A stretch of DNA of 64,000 nt from Taudactylus pleione (GCA_031769625.1 JAUIMM010000686.1:744001-808000), one strand, 5' to 3'; positions 11,469 to 22,262 are shown, counted from the first letter of the stretch. Numbers and translations are program-made. The notes: generated by a model from the letters alone, not told the origin.

Positions 11469-12120
11469 CAGTGGCATAACTAGGGTTTTTGGAGCCCAGG
11501 GCAAGTTAAAAAACGGAGGTCCCCACCCACCAAGTATGTGCGCGCGACGTAGGCACGTGCCAAAAAAGTGGCCGTGGTAACATGCCACAAGGAGCGTGAC
11601 CACTGGGAAATGGGAGGGTGTCAACATGACACACCAGCATTTCTCAGCACTCTGTGAATATTCCTTTCCATTCCATATGCACCTTAGTGCCCCCTGTAGT
11701 AGTGCCCCATATACAGTGCCCCCTGTAGTAGTGCCCCATATACAGTGCCCCCTGTAGTAGTGCCCCATATACAGTGCCCCCAGTAATGCACCCTTATACA
11801 GTGCTCCCAGTAATGCCCCTTATACAGTACCGCTAGTAGTGGTCTCCCTATGCAGTGTCTCCAGTAGTGCCCCATATACAGTGCCCCTAGTAGTGGTCCC
11901 CCCTATGCAGTGCCCCTTATACAGTGCCCCCAGTAGTGGTCCCCCCTTTGCAGTGCCCCCAGCAGTAGTCTCCCTTATGCAGTGCCCACAGTAGTGGTCC
12001 CCCCTTTGCAGTGCCCATAGTAGCGACCCTTATATAGTGCCCCCAGAAGTAGTCCCCCCTCACTTCTTGAACCCTCTGTAACATGTGTACAGCTGATTTG
12101 TATAGCAGCCTCTGTCTGGA
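11469..12120. mobile_element. hAT-like segment carrying a minisatellite
   Basis: It starts CAGTGGCATAACTAGGG, close to the hAT termini at 51815 and 28658, and runs into an array at about 11683-12060 of units such as AGTGCCCCATATACAGTGCC and CAGTAGTGGTCCCCCC. The right terminus was not found. Confidence 0.5.
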
Positions 12121-12124
12121 CTGA

Positions 12125-12661
12125 GGACCTGATTCACTAAAGAACGCAGTTGCAAATAAGCACGCAATCGGTCTATTATTGTGTTCTGCGCATGCGTATA
12201 TATCGCAGTACATGTGTGCGATCTAGCAAGTGGTATCAGAATTGTGATTGAAGAGGCTACGCAGACCCAAAGCAGAGTGATTGACAGGAAGTGCCATTTG
12301 GGGGTGGTGTTGGGGGGGCGGTCAGGTGCACGCAGGCGCGCCAGTGCATTACAATGCCATTGTAGGGGCGTGAATCAATTAATCACTGCATGGCCATAAG
12401 CAGCCATAGCACTGATAGCGTGCATAGATGTTAGCAAGTTCTGAGTAAGGTCAGGGTTTGTTGCAAGTTTTCTTATGGGTTTGATGTTACCGATTGTTTC
12501 GCTATGTTACCCTAGTATACAGATGTGAGTAAGTGGAAGTGAGCATCTTAATGTCAGGATGCGATCGCAATGTGGATGCAAACATTTACATAGCACCGCT
12601 GATATTAGCTACTGCGGTGAGTGCATTTAAGCAGAATTGCGTTCTGTAGTGAATCTGGCCC
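12125..12661. mobile_element. Serial-hairpin MITE, copy 3 (537 bp, TSD TGA)
   Basis: Ends GGACCTGATTCACTA and GTGAATCTGGCCC are flanked by TGA (12122-12124, 12662-12664). This is a diverged member with fewer intact hairpins, in the host gene intron just downstream of exon 12947-12997. Confidence 0.75.
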
Positions 12662-12946
12662 TGAGTCCACTTGGACAGTTGTTACTGGGGAACTTGGTAT
12701 CTATAACTGTCAGTAATTCCTGTTACATTTCATACTACCATTAGGCCATTCATTCCAGTAGCTTCACCCTTATTTCCCCTCTGTATTACTGCTGCTATTA
12801 CAGCTCTGCAGTCTGCAAGAATGAATGGTCCCATTTCAGCAATGGGCAGAAGAAAGTATAAGAGAACTGATAAGTAATTCCTCCAGCTGTAATGTACAGT
12901 ATGATGTGTGCTATAGTCAGCAGTGTGAGGGAGAGTAATCACTTAC

Positions 12947-12997
12947 TTTCATTTAATCGTTTTTCCACCCGTTTTACATCTGGCGCAGGTGGTAACT
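12947..12997 (-). CDS. Short phase-1 exon of the host membrane-protein gene, copy A (51 nt)
   Basis: On the minus strand an acceptor (TTGTGTTGTTTTCAG) precedes 51 bases and donor GTAAGTGATT. The exon begins with AG, ends with A (phase 1-1) and encodes LPPAPDVKRVEKRLNE. It lies about 0.7 kb downstream (in gene order) of the related exon 13680-13724, whose flanking introns are nearly identical, so the two arose by tandem duplication. The coding parts have diverged far more than the flanks. The encoded segment would be in the extracellular stalk. Function unknown. Confidence 0.62.
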
Positions 12998-13679
12998 CTG
13001 AAAACAACACAAATTGTTATACAGTGTATTGTAAAGGGAACACTACCAATATAAGATTAAAGTGCCTTTCTGCTAAGCACAAGAAACTCCCTCATCGCTA
13101 ATGTCTTTTATTCTTCTTTTTAGTTGCCTAAGACTGAAATAACATATGCAAGATATCTAAAAGTATAGAGGCAAAATGTATACCCTGCCCCCTTTTATCT
13201 TTTATTTCTTTATCCTAAATCAATAATTATAGTCTTATATTGAATAATATTGGGTGCCCAATAGGGAGCTGTGTCAGATGCAAATTATCTGCTTCTAATA
13301 TAAGTGTGATGGTGTTTTATTACATAGGAATCTAAAGTTTATATTAAAATGGTTGGGAACAAATATTTCCCTTGTTTCTCCTCCTGTATTATGCTAAGTG
13401 TCAGTACTGGGTCGGAATGAAACCACCAAAGTAACCACAGTTTCCAGAATGTAATACGCTATGTTGTGAGACACTATAGTCCCAATACTCTACATGGTAC
13501 AAAGTTTCTATACATGCCCCCTATGATCTGTATCCACTTGGACAGTTGTTACTGGGAAATTTGGTATCTATAACTGTCAGTAATTACTGTATAAGACAAC
13601 TGATAAGTAATTCCTCCAGCTGTAATGTACAGTATGATGTGTGCTATAGTCAGCAGTATGAGGGAGTGTAATCACTTAC

Positions 13680-13724
13680 TTTCTTCTGATGGTTCTTCTC
13701 CCCCTTCTGGCGTAGATGGTAACT
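13680..13724 (-). CDS. Short phase-1 exon of the host membrane-protein gene, copy B (45 nt)
   Basis: The acceptor TTCTTGTTGTTTTCAG and donor GTAAGTGATT flank 45 bases with the same AG...A phase-1-1 layout as exon 12947-12997. It encodes LPSTPEGGEEPSEE, a proline- and glutamate-rich stretch of the kind found in membrane-protein stalks. Being symmetric, it can be duplicated or skipped without a frame change, which fits its tandem neighbour. Confidence 0.62.
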
Positions 13725-13832
13725 CTGAAAACAACAAGAATTGTTATACAGTGTACATTCACTAACACTAATTTAAAGAACAATTAATGTTTAAGCTGTG
13801 CTTATGTTATTCACTAACACTGGCCTACACCA

Positions 13833-14186
13833 TACTTGCCTACCCTCCCGATTTGGCTGGGAGCCTCCCAAATATCTGGTGCTGCTCCCAGCCCCCTGGA
13901 CATGCAGGCAAGCCTCCAAGGAGCCACCGCCCCCTTCGGCACTCCCTCCACTGCGGTTATAAGAGAATCCCCAGCAGCAGGGGGAGCGGTAACGCGATTC
14001 TCGCTGAATTGCATCATTTTAGCCCCGCCGCCTGCTTTACATTGCTGGTGATATCAATGGGGCCAAAATGATGCGATTGCGTGCCCCCGCTCCACCCATA
14101 CATGCCGTACACACTGTACACGCCCGCCTGATTTGCCGATCTGGCTTCCCCCTCCTGGGAGGGGCAAACAGAAAGTCGGCAACCCT
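13833..14186. mobile_element. Element of the TTGCCKACCCTCCCG family
   Basis: It starts CTTGCCTACCCTCCCGATTT and ends near AGTCGGCAACCCTGGG, with an inner hairpin around GCAGCAGGGGGAGCGG. It separates exons 13680-13724 and 14229-14282. Confidence 0.65.
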
Positions 14187-14228
14187 GGGCTACACATACT
14201 ACATAATAGATATGATCTGATATTTTAC

Positions 14229-14282
14229 CTTCATAAGAAATCTCTGGCTCCTCTGTGGGTTTGTTCATATGGGCCAAGCGAT
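14229..14282 (-). CDS. Short phase-1 exon of the host membrane-protein gene (54 nt)
   Basis: An acceptor ending TTGTGTAG and a donor GTAAAA flank 54 bases that start with two codon-completing bases and end with one (phase 1-1), as in the two other short exons. It encodes RLAHMNKPTEEPEISYE, again acidic and proline-containing. The open frame continues upstream through the acceptor, so the start is chosen from splice consensus and phase and is less certain than the end. Confidence 0.5.
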
Positions 14283-15240
14283 CTACACAACATGTAAGAT
14301 TTTTTAAATCAATTAACAGAAAATCTTTTATGATGGCAAAGTTTATAATGACAATATTAGCATTGAAAATGGGGAAGGAAAACCCTGTACAATGGCTGGC
14401 AAGTACCAGGTGACTGCAAACATGACATGGTAACAATGTTCCTTCCTGTAATCAGTAAATTCCTTTTTAGTTGCACAAGACTGAAATAGCATATTCAAGA
14501 TATATGGAAATATAAAGGGGTAACATTTACACCCTGCTCCCTTGGTTTTTTTATTTATTTATTTTAAGTTCAGGAGCCATAAATATCTATTGAGTGCTGT
14601 TGGATACCCAAGCAGCTAATGCCCAGGTTCTTTTGCAAGAATGTCACGTCATTTGATGACTCTTGCTTTATATGGTTTTATGTAATTTGTTGTAGAGAAA
14701 TATAGTTTTCCATTCCATTTACCATGGCTGTGTTCCTGACAGATCAACACAACATATTTTTTCAGACTTTTTTAGGGGACGTGACCACGCCTCTACAATT
14801 AGGCCGCTGCCGCGCTTCCTACAGTCTCCAGGCCCAGCTCTCTATGGCCTTGCAGATCAGGTACCAGCACTAGCTGTGACCAATGAATGTGAAACCTCAG
14901 AACACTCATTGGGCCATTGGTTTTAATAATTTTTCATCCCATGATTGTTATCAATATTGATATGCTTTCATGACCAACCATGTTTATGATTATATTTTGG
15001 CAGAACGGCTGACCTTATTAAAGTAAAAGAGCAAATAGAATATATCTATAGTACTATGGATAGCTTAAATTTCCACATGGCGTATTTCTACGGCGAAGAT
15101 GGCGTATTTCTACGAAATCACTCTTTGAACTTTCTGCACAATAAAGCATACATTGATAAAAGTTTGTGCTGAAGCACTATGCATTGCCTAACTTACATTT
15201 GAGAATGTCACACATATTTACATAGGGATGGAGTCAGCAT
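14283..15240. other. Host gene intron
   Basis: Contains the second half of the duplicated intronic segment (14440-14560 matches 13100-13200). No other feature recognised. Confidence 0.5.
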
Positions 15241-15247
15241 CCAGTTG

Positions 15248-15650
15248 TGCGGGATGTCAACAGCCGAAATCCCGGTGCCAAAATCCCAATTGTGTCAGAA
15301 TACCGACTGCCAGCATCCCGAAGGTAGTAAGTATCAGCTATTGGGAGGAGGGTGCGGGGTTAGGGTTAGGCATTAGGGGGGCTTAGGGTTAGGCACTAGG
15401 GGGGAGTGTTAGGTTTAGGGTGCGAGGAGGGGGAGGTTAGGTTTAGGCAGTAGGGGGAGAGGTTAGGTTTAGGCACTGGGAAAGGAGTGTTAGGTTTAGG
15501 GTGCTGGGAGGGGGAGGTTAGGGATAGGCACTGGGAATGGAGGGTTAGGGATTAGGGTTAGTTTTACCTTGTTGTCTTATGGATATCGGGATGCCGCTGT
15601 CGGTATTCTGAGCAGCATCATCCCGACCACCGGGATTTCTTACCCAACTC
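15248..15650. mobile_element. Inverted-repeat element with telomere-like core
   Basis: The flanks contain inverted blocks (CAGAATACCGACTGCCAGCA against GCTGTCGGTATTCTG; GCATCCCGA and complement). The core at about 15350-15570 is an irregular array of GGGTTAGG and TTAGGTTTAGGG with GGGGGA spacers. Confidence 0.7.
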
Positions 15651-15742
15651 ATTTACAAATACTGGCTTGTGGGGAAACTCAGTACTAAACATGACATAAG
15701 ATGAAATAATTAATAATGTCATTTTATAAGAATAAGACTCCA

Positions 15743-16094
15743 GGTGCTCACACACTGGACGATTTTAGGTACGATTTGCACGAAAACAACGCGTCAGAAC
15801 GATGCATCGTTTAAAAACGTGAAAATCGTGCAGCTTCCAGGAAGGATAATGATCCGATGTGAGGTCCCGCAGGTCATTTGTTGTATCTTCATATCTTACC
15901 TACAGCAGGTAAGATCTGGCAATCTCCTTAACAATACCCTGGAAATCATTAAGGACGCACAATAGGTCATTAGTCACATTGCACAGTTCAGCAAGATATC
16001 ATCTGTCCAGGAGTGCCGGTGAGTTTCCCAGGAAGTTTAAGGAAAATCGTTGATGACATCACATCTTTTGCGAGTCGTCTAGTGTGTGAGCTCC
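15743..16094. mobile_element. MITE with TIR GGTGCTCACACACTGGACGA
   Basis: The left end GGTGCTCACACACTGGACGA is inverted at TCGTCTAGTGTGTGAGCTCC on the right. Inner inverted blocks are weaker. Intronic. Confidence 0.75.
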
Positions 16095-16338
16095 TTTAGC
16101 GTAACTGCCCTAAACTCTTAATTGTAAAATATTATCAGAGCATATCACCATACCACTTATAAACAATCAAAATTATTTCTTTCAGTTGCTTAGCATATGA
16201 CAGGACTATGTAAACCAAACTGATATTTATTACCATCTTTTTACCTGTGTTTATGTCGTATGCAGCCAAGTACATTAATAATAAATAGTTTCAAGCAAAT
16301 GAGACAATCCATACATTTCCATTTATCTGCACACACAG

Positions 16339-17063
16339 GGGGTCTATTCATGAAGGAAAAAGTATCCCTGTGATAGTTAAGGACTGAACTCTCTGCAAGT
16401 CCAATCCTTGTATTGGGGCATTCATCATGCCTCTTATACTTTATTATCACTTCCAAAAAGCTGCTCCTTTTGCGGAGACAGCTTTTAAGAAAAAGGGGTC
16501 TTGTCTCCTGCTTCACTATTTCTTTGCAGCCTGTCTTGAAGCTGCACATGCAGTTCACGCTCACTCCCGGCCAACCCTGCTGATGGTTTAGCCCGACCCA
16601 CCCACCCCCCCACCACTGCATAGCTGTAGCCACCATGGGAGACTAACTCCTGCTAAGACCGTGTAGCCCCGCAGCGCCAGTCCCTCGCCACTGCTGCTGT
16701 GTCCTCTCCTGCCCCAGCTCACTGGAGTAGAGCTCGAGGACCCAGGAGGGGGCTTTATTAAGGTAAGAGGACAGAGCAGGGAGGGATCTCTGCTGTATTG
16801 GATACTGTATGCCATCTCAGGGTGGTGTACAGTATCACTGTCAAGTTCAGAAAGTATTTGATGAATTTCATAATTTCCGTATCCCTATAGTATGGGGACT
16901 GCGGAAATTATCAGGGGACAATTGTAACCAGGAGATATCAGTGATCTCCTGTGTTACAAGAATGATGAATTAGCCTGGTTTTTAATTTCTACAAAAATAG
17001 GTGAAAATCTTAATTTTCACCTACAGTACTTTTGTAGAAATTAAGTGATTATGAACAGACCCC
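16339..17063. mobile_element. MITE with TIR GGGGTCTATTCATGA (725 bp, flanked by ACAG)
   Basis: GGGGTCTATTCATGA and TCATAATC-type complement ending GAACAGACCCC form the ends. ACAG stands on both sides (16335-16338, 17064-17067). An inner pair near 16985-17040 (AATTTCTACAAAAATAGGTG and complement) makes a strong hairpin. Confidence 0.72.
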
Positions 17064-18010
17064 ACAGAGAGATAAAGACGGGTCAGATTATATAATTCTA
17101 ATGCTGTGCATATACTATGCAGTAACCTGGGCATTATACCTAATATTGGTGGATCACATAAATAATTGTACTGTGTATGCAAATGACCGATCCAAAAATA
17201 TCGATCGGTTATGCATGCCGTATCATCAGCATGTCCGTCCCATGGAATATTTTAGCCGACAGACATTTCACCGGTTCCACAGAGGAGGAATGAGAAAATG
17301 TCTCCTCCCCAGGGGAGGAATGCGGATATTGGGTGCCATACACTGTAATATATCTCTCAGCAAGTAACTAGGTATTTGAAGGCCCCTCTCAGTGTATGCA
17401 GACGATATCTGCAGGGTGTCAGGCTGTTGGTCTAACAGGCATTTTATCTGCCACTTTATGCCCAGCATAATTAATACTCAAAGTTTAATATACTATTATT
17501 AAAGAAGCAGTATAACAAATATTACTAATCTACTTGTTAAAGTAACCAGGGGTACTTTCTCAGTAACAGAAAATTTATAAAGAGATTTAAGTATTTTTAA
17601 ATCAAGTCTAGTACCTTTATTGGAAATAATAAAAAATATTATTGTATAAAAAAATGAAATCACTTGGAATCCCACAAACATTATATATAGGTAAGTGTGG
17701 ATGTGGTTTACTTCATATTGTCTTTGTTTATCCAATTTAAATGGTAATTGCTACACTATGAGCAGACTCCTATTCTAACTTATAAAATATATTGTCTTTA
17801 AATATTTAATAAAATGAGTTGGCAATAGTTGCATAACTACATACACGGAGAGCATTTTGTTTATGTATAGACACATTACTAATATTAGTAATACAATAAA
17901 GAATCAGTTTATCTTGCCTATCCTCCCTGGTACTCTTGTATGCAATAAATAAATATTACTGCATGTACAGAAGATGTTGTATTACCTGTAGAAGATATGT
18001 ATCATATATG

Positions 18011-18012
<2 letters not shown>
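17064..18012. other. Host gene intron, nothing recognised
   Basis: AT-rich sequence without exon signals or repeat structure that I can support. Confidence 0.45.

Positions 18013-18073
<61 letters not shown>
18013..18073. repeat. (GA)n microsatellite
   Basis: About 30 uninterrupted GA units. The Glu-Arg open frame across it is an artefact. Confidence 0.95.
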
Positions 18074-18074
<1 letters not shown>

Positions 18075-18076
<2 letters not shown>

Positions 18077-18184
18077 CAAAGCAAACAGGCAGCGGCACTC
18101 CCGGACTTAGGTGATATTAAATAGAGTTTAAACTCTATTTAATATCACCTAAGTCCGGGAGTGCCGCTGCCTGTTTGTTTTGGC
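18075..18184. repeat. Nearly perfect inverted repeat, arms about 53 bp
   Basis: CAGGCAGCGGCACTCCCGGA on the left is matched by TCCGGGAGTGCCGCTGCCTG on the right with the dyad centre at GTTTAAAC near 18129. It abuts the GA repeat and is followed by an AT repeat (18264-18299). Confidence 0.9.
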
Positions 18185-18257
18185 TGCTGGATCTTTCCAG
18201 GTGGCACCCTGGCATACAGAATCTATTCATATTGAGTGCCGGTTCTAACTTGGATTT

Positions 18258-18263
<6 letters not shown>

Positions 18264-18299
<36 letters not shown>
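18264..18299. repeat. (TA)n microsatellite
   Basis: Alternating TA after a short GT run. Confidence 0.9.
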
Positions 18300-18303
<4 letters not shown>

Positions 18304-18355
18304 TATAGTTATAGAGTTATATATATCTATAACACTGAGCATTTGTTCTTTCTTA

Positions 18356-18696
18356 GGCTGCTCATCCACTAGCAGACCTCAAAATGACTGCACGATTATG
18401 ACATTGTAATCGTGCAGTCGTTTGTCAGTCTGTGATGTGCTACATTGTACAAGCAGTTGTTCAGTGCAGGCTCATCAATCATCTGCAAATATGCTCATGG
18501 TGACATTATCATCAGGTTGTCCAGCATGTTTGCCCGATGGTAGATGTCTAAACAACCAGTGGGAGCAAGCATTGCTGGTCGTTTTAGACATTTTTTTAAA
18601 AAATCTGCAAACGATTTTCAAATTATTATCGAACGATGAGCGAACGATATCGTTATTGTTCAATCGCTCAATTTAATCGCCTAGTGGATGGGCACC
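18356..18696. mobile_element. MITE of the CCATCCACTAG family
   Basis: GGCTGCTCATCCACTAGC and CGCCTAGTGGATGGGCACC are the ends, with inner ATTATGACATTGTAATCGTG as in 5696-6030. TTA precedes it; the right flank is TTTA, so the duplication is imperfect. Confidence 0.75.
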
Positions 18697-19033
18697 TTTA
18701 TACTCACTTTTTATTTTTCATTTCTTCTACATGAGCTAACTATGATGTTACGAATATTGAGAATAAATGAATAATCTCTTTATGAAAATACCAGGCATAT
18801 ATAATAAGTGCAAGAGAAATAGACTTTGCTTTCTATATGCTATAGTCACTGTACTTTATTACTTTGCTAGCTTTCCTGTATGTGTCATTTATCAGATGTA
18901 TTTCTATTTCTATATGTCCAAGACCTAATCCTGTTCTTATTGAGCCACCACTAAAGTCAATCAGGGAAATGAGGTATTAATCACATCCCTATTATCATAG
19001 AATAACATTATATTTGGATTTCTTGCAGACTTA

Positions 19034-19582
19034 GGGCCTGATTCAGACCCACTCGCAAGCGGCTGTCCGCTCGCAAGTGGGTCGATGTTATGGACTGAGC
19101 ATGCGCGCGACGGAGGGAGCTCCGTCGTGCGCATGCGCCAGACGCGACGAGCGAAGGAAAGTCCTTCGCTCGTTGTGTCCGATCAAAGGGGGCGTGCTGT
19201 CAATGTTGATTGACAGCACGCCCCCTTTGGTAGGCGTTCCGGGGGCGTGCCTCCCTGACGGGGGCGTTCCCACGGGAACGCCTCCCGTCAGAAGCCGGCC
19301 CACTGACATCACTAGTGATGTCAGTGGGAGTGATTTTGGCTCTGATAGAGCCAAAATCACTCCGGAGCTTGCGGTTGAAAACCTCAACCGCAGGCTCCGG
19401 ATCGCAATTTCGATGGTCGCGATGGTCTCGACCATCGCGGCCTTCACAATGCATGCTCGTATAGCCTGTGGGTGGTGACCCACAGCTATACGAGCGTCCT
19501 GGAGGACGCTCCATGAAAATGGAGCCCGGCCCTCATTCAGAGCGTGCGCTCTGCTCAGAGCGTACGGCTCTGAATGAGGGCC
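19034..19582. mobile_element. Serial-hairpin MITE, copy 4 (549 bp, TSD TTA)
   Basis: Ends GGGCCTGATTCAGAC and CTGAATGAGGGCC are flanked by TTA (19031-19033, 19583-19585). The interior is a chain of hairpins: GCGAGCGG near 19050, GGGGGCGTGCTGTCAATG near 19187, GACATCACTAGTGATGTC near 19304, GATTTTGGCTCTGATAGAGC near 19331, GGAGCTTGCGGTTG near 19363, GATGGTCGCGATGG near 19411, GTATAGCCTGTGGGTGG near 19458, AGAGCGTGCGCTCTG near 19538. It lies just 3' of the signal exon of the host gene. Long ORFs on both strands follow the hairpins and are not genes. Confidence 0.93.
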
Positions 19583-19740
19583 TTAGACAAAAAGTGGGGT
19601 TATATTCAGAAAACAAATTGTGGGCAGGAAAGTGAATAAACGTATTTGGGCCATATGTGAGTTTAATTTGGTGTTGAAAAGAAGAGGGATGGTAAAATAA
19701 ATATGTGTAGAAAGATGAGAACAATTGAATCTGACTATAC

Positions 19741-19819
19741 CTGATGGTTCCAATCCATATGATACTGCTGTTTGTATAGTAGGCAAAAAGAGCAGGAGGA
19801 AAATAAAAGCTGCCTCCAT
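19741..19819 (-). CDS. First coding exon with signal peptide, host membrane-protein gene
   Basis: On the minus strand, AAG-ATG-G gives a good Kozak context (A at -3, G at +4). The exon encodes a typical signal peptide: an acidic-neutral start, a hydrophobic core (FIFLLLFLPTI) and a small-residue cleavage region (QTAVSYGLEPS). It ends with one base of the next codon at donor GTATAG (phase 1), the same phase as all the other exons called for this gene. Together with the transmembrane exon at 7288-7426 this predicts a type I single-pass protein whose ectodomain is made of short symmetric exons. Further exons probably lie between 14282 and 19741 but I could not identify them. Confidence 0.6.
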
Positions 19820-20180
19820 CTTAAGCCACAGTGCAGATGAATAAAGAATTCCCTGATTTGTGCCTATTATGACATCACTGCTTTATGATGTCACTTTGTC
19901 ACATGACGTGGGAGGAAAAGACAATGATTGACCATAAGTAAAATAATTATACCCTCAGGGTTGTGCTTTACTTTATAGTCTATAGGGGTACTTTACTGCC
20001 AGGGCATTTTTTCTCCTTATTATTGGGGTTTGCCCCTCTTTTTCTTACTTACTTCCAAGTTTTGCCCAGTAACAAAACACATTAACTGGGTAACAGGTGA
20101 TATTCCCCAAGACGCCACACACCTAGAGGTTCTAAATGTAGAGGTTAGTACATGTGTAATAATAGAAGAAATATAGACTT
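19820..20180 (-). promoter_or_regulatory. Probable 5' UTR and promoter-proximal region of the host gene
   Basis: Upstream of the ATG on the minus strand are repeated cAMP-element-like half sites (TGACATCA, TGATGTCA, CACGTCATGTGAC). No TATA box could be placed with confidence; this is inferred from position and motifs only. Confidence 0.3.
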
Positions 20181-20187
20181 ACATTTT

Positions 20188-20196
20188 AAAAAAAAA
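20188..20196 (-). terminator. T9 run, possible Pol III terminator
   Basis: Read on the minus strand this T-run lies about 25 bases after the truncated 5S-like sequence, where a Pol III terminator would be expected. Confidence 0.4.
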
Positions 20197-20220
20197 TCAG
20201 TGTTTCCTTGCTTTCTTTAG

Positions 20221-20324
20221 GTATTCCCAGGTGGTCCCCCATCCAAGTACTGACCAGGCCCAATACTGTATAGCTTCCAAGAACAGACGAGATTGGGCAT
20301 ATCCAGTATGGTGCGGCTGTAGGT
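20221..20324 (-). pseudogene. 5S rRNA-derived pseudogene or 5S-headed SINE
   Basis: On the minus strand the sequence follows vertebrate 5S rRNA from CCTACAGCC through GCCCAATCTCGTCTG, TTGGAAGCTA, GGGCCTGGTCAGTACTTGGA and GGGGGACCACCTGGGAATAC, with about 15 scattered substitutions. The last 15 or so bases of 5S are missing. The internal control region (A block near AAGCTATACAG, C block near TGGATGGGGGACC) is recognisable but mutated. It could be a solitary retrotransposed 5S copy or the head of a 5S-derived SINE; no tail was identified. Confidence 0.88.
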
Positions 20325-21403
20325 TAATATTTATTGAGAGAGATTGGATGCCCTGGTGCATACACAGCAATAATGGTTGTTGGACTATCCTGCATGAGGA
20401 GACCACTTTGTTAAAAATACAGAATCAAAGAAAGTATTGCACAAGCGTCCTTTATTTGTATCACAAGTAAATCTGAGTGCTTATGCATAGTCCAAGTATA
20501 ACATACTGTATGTAGAATCTGATATTTGTATGGTCTGAGGTTACAATACAATTTGTGTTTCCATATAATGCAACATGTATATCATTAAATCATCATTGCT
20601 TATTTTTATCCATCTCCATACAAATTAAATCGAAAATAAAGTAAAGATTAAATAGAACAGTTGTTGTATTGTGTGGATATCTCCAACAAAAATAAAATGT
20701 TGTCACCCACTTGGTGCTGTATGTGTGATATGTGTCTCCACTCTTAGGATTAAACTTGATATAACTATATAAGAGGAGGTCTTGAAACCCTCTGGATAAA
20801 TGTTTAGTTATAGCAGGTGTTAGTAGAAAATATACAAGAGGATATGCTGTTTGCTCCAATGCATAGGTGACCCCCGGGGTTTAAACCTGGTACTAATGGA
20901 TTGTCTCTGAGCAGAAAAATAAATTACAGCACAAAGGCAAAATCATGCTGACCTTATTTGCAAAGAAAATGGAAAAGTGCCCGCTATTATACCAGTACAA
21001 AATGTCCTTGTTATTCCATATGGTGAAAAGTAAGAGTAAGTATAATCCTTAACCTAAGAAAATATGCACAAATGCCAGCTATTATGCAAATGCCAATATC
21101 ATAGATGTTCTATAGGATGAATGTAGAAAATATTATAATATTTATCCTAAGAAAAGGATATAGAGCTGTCGGCTATTTGTACTTTCATCAGGATCACATG
21201 TAAACATATGCAGAATTGACGTGCTTTTCAGTCACGTGTTGTAAGCAATCTGACAAGCATCTGTACATCATTAAATATATTCTTCTCATGAAGTTAGGTC
21301 CTTAAGAGTAATATTGGACACAAATCTGTAAATCTCTCCGTTAATGAGCAAATCAAGCAGAATTAAACAGAGTTAAATAAAGGTTATGAGCAATACTCTG
21401 ATA
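20325..21403. other. Unassigned
   Basis: No coding or repeat structure recognised beyond AT-rich sequence. Confidence 0.4.
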
Positions 21404-22262
21404 GGGGTATTCAATATGGGTGCGATAACATCGTTTTTGCGTTAATATCGCAATTATGACGTCATTATCGCAGGTTTTACTTTTACACCCTATTCAATTT
21501 CAAAGACTTATCGCAGTTTTGACAAGTCTATGATAAAAAACGGTGATATGTTTTCACCATTTAATAGGTGTCGAAAAAAAGTGCAGAATTGGGATTTAGG
21601 GGTGCAGGCTTAAAAGAAATAGCCTGCACCCCTGAGAATGACATTTAAAAAAGAACTGTGTCAAAAAAAGTTTTAAAAAAAATAGGGACACCCCAAAAAA
21701 TGAACTTAAAAATTGGGGTGCAAAAAAAAAAAATGGGGAAAAATTGTTAAACAATAGGGAAATAGGTTCAGGGCTATTCTGCAAGTATGCAGCACGTGTT
21801 TTGAATAATAGAATTATAGCGGCAGGTGCACAAATGCAGAATTTTTAAAAACTTACTTTAGGGACATCAAAATATGCTAGTACCCATTTTCATGTACCCC
21901 AAATTTGATGGGACCTCTTAAAAAATGAAAAAAATAACCTAAGTGCTCTTCTGCATCACTTCTTCAAGTTTGGGAAAAAACACCTGCTGCGGCTATTTAA
22001 ATCCCCGACTTTCAATTAAAGGCTAAAACGGGGGTACCCAAAGTGTTCCCCCATGTTTTTACAACTTTAGGGGGGTCTTACAATTATATTAAGGAAAAAT
22101 TCGTAACTTTACGCAAATCCAACTTCGGAGTTTCCCGTCTTCGTTAATTTTATATTGAATACGGGGATAAGCGGGAGCGCGCACCAGACTTAACGCAGAA
22201 AAAAACTCCGATATGAAACGTTACCTTCGACAGTGAAGTTAACGTTTCATATTGAATACCCC
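21404..22262. mobile_element. Large MITE with TIR GGGGTATTCAATATG (859 bp)
   Basis: GGGGTATTCAATATG and CATATTGAATACCCC are perfect inverted ends. No transposase. Inner sequence has poly-A tracts and only weak dyads. Flanking duplication not clear. Confidence 0.85.

Larger units (their letters stand above)
12663..13755. repeat. Tandem duplication containing exon copies of the host gene
   Basis: Blocks 12663-12730 and 13530-13590 match (CCACTTGGACAGTTGTTACT), 12870-12946 and 13603-13679 match with about two differences in 80 bases, and both continue into an exon and then a shared GTTATACAGTGTA stretch. A further match links about 13100-13200 to 14440-14560. The duplicated unit was roughly 0.7-1.5 kb and carried a short exon. 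Confidence 0.82.

Noticed and set aside
15190..15250. Strong minus-strand donor GTAAGTTAGG at 15192
   Set aside because: No acceptor or open frame upstream within a plausible exon length.
15350..15570. True interstitial telomere from chromosome fusion
   Set aside because: Units are irregular, interrupted by GGGGGA spacers and bordered by inverted transposon-like arms.
16241..16338. Possible further exon of the host gene ending at donor GTAAAAAG
   Set aside because: The end phase (2) does not match the phase-1 chain, and the acceptor lies at the edge of a MITE.
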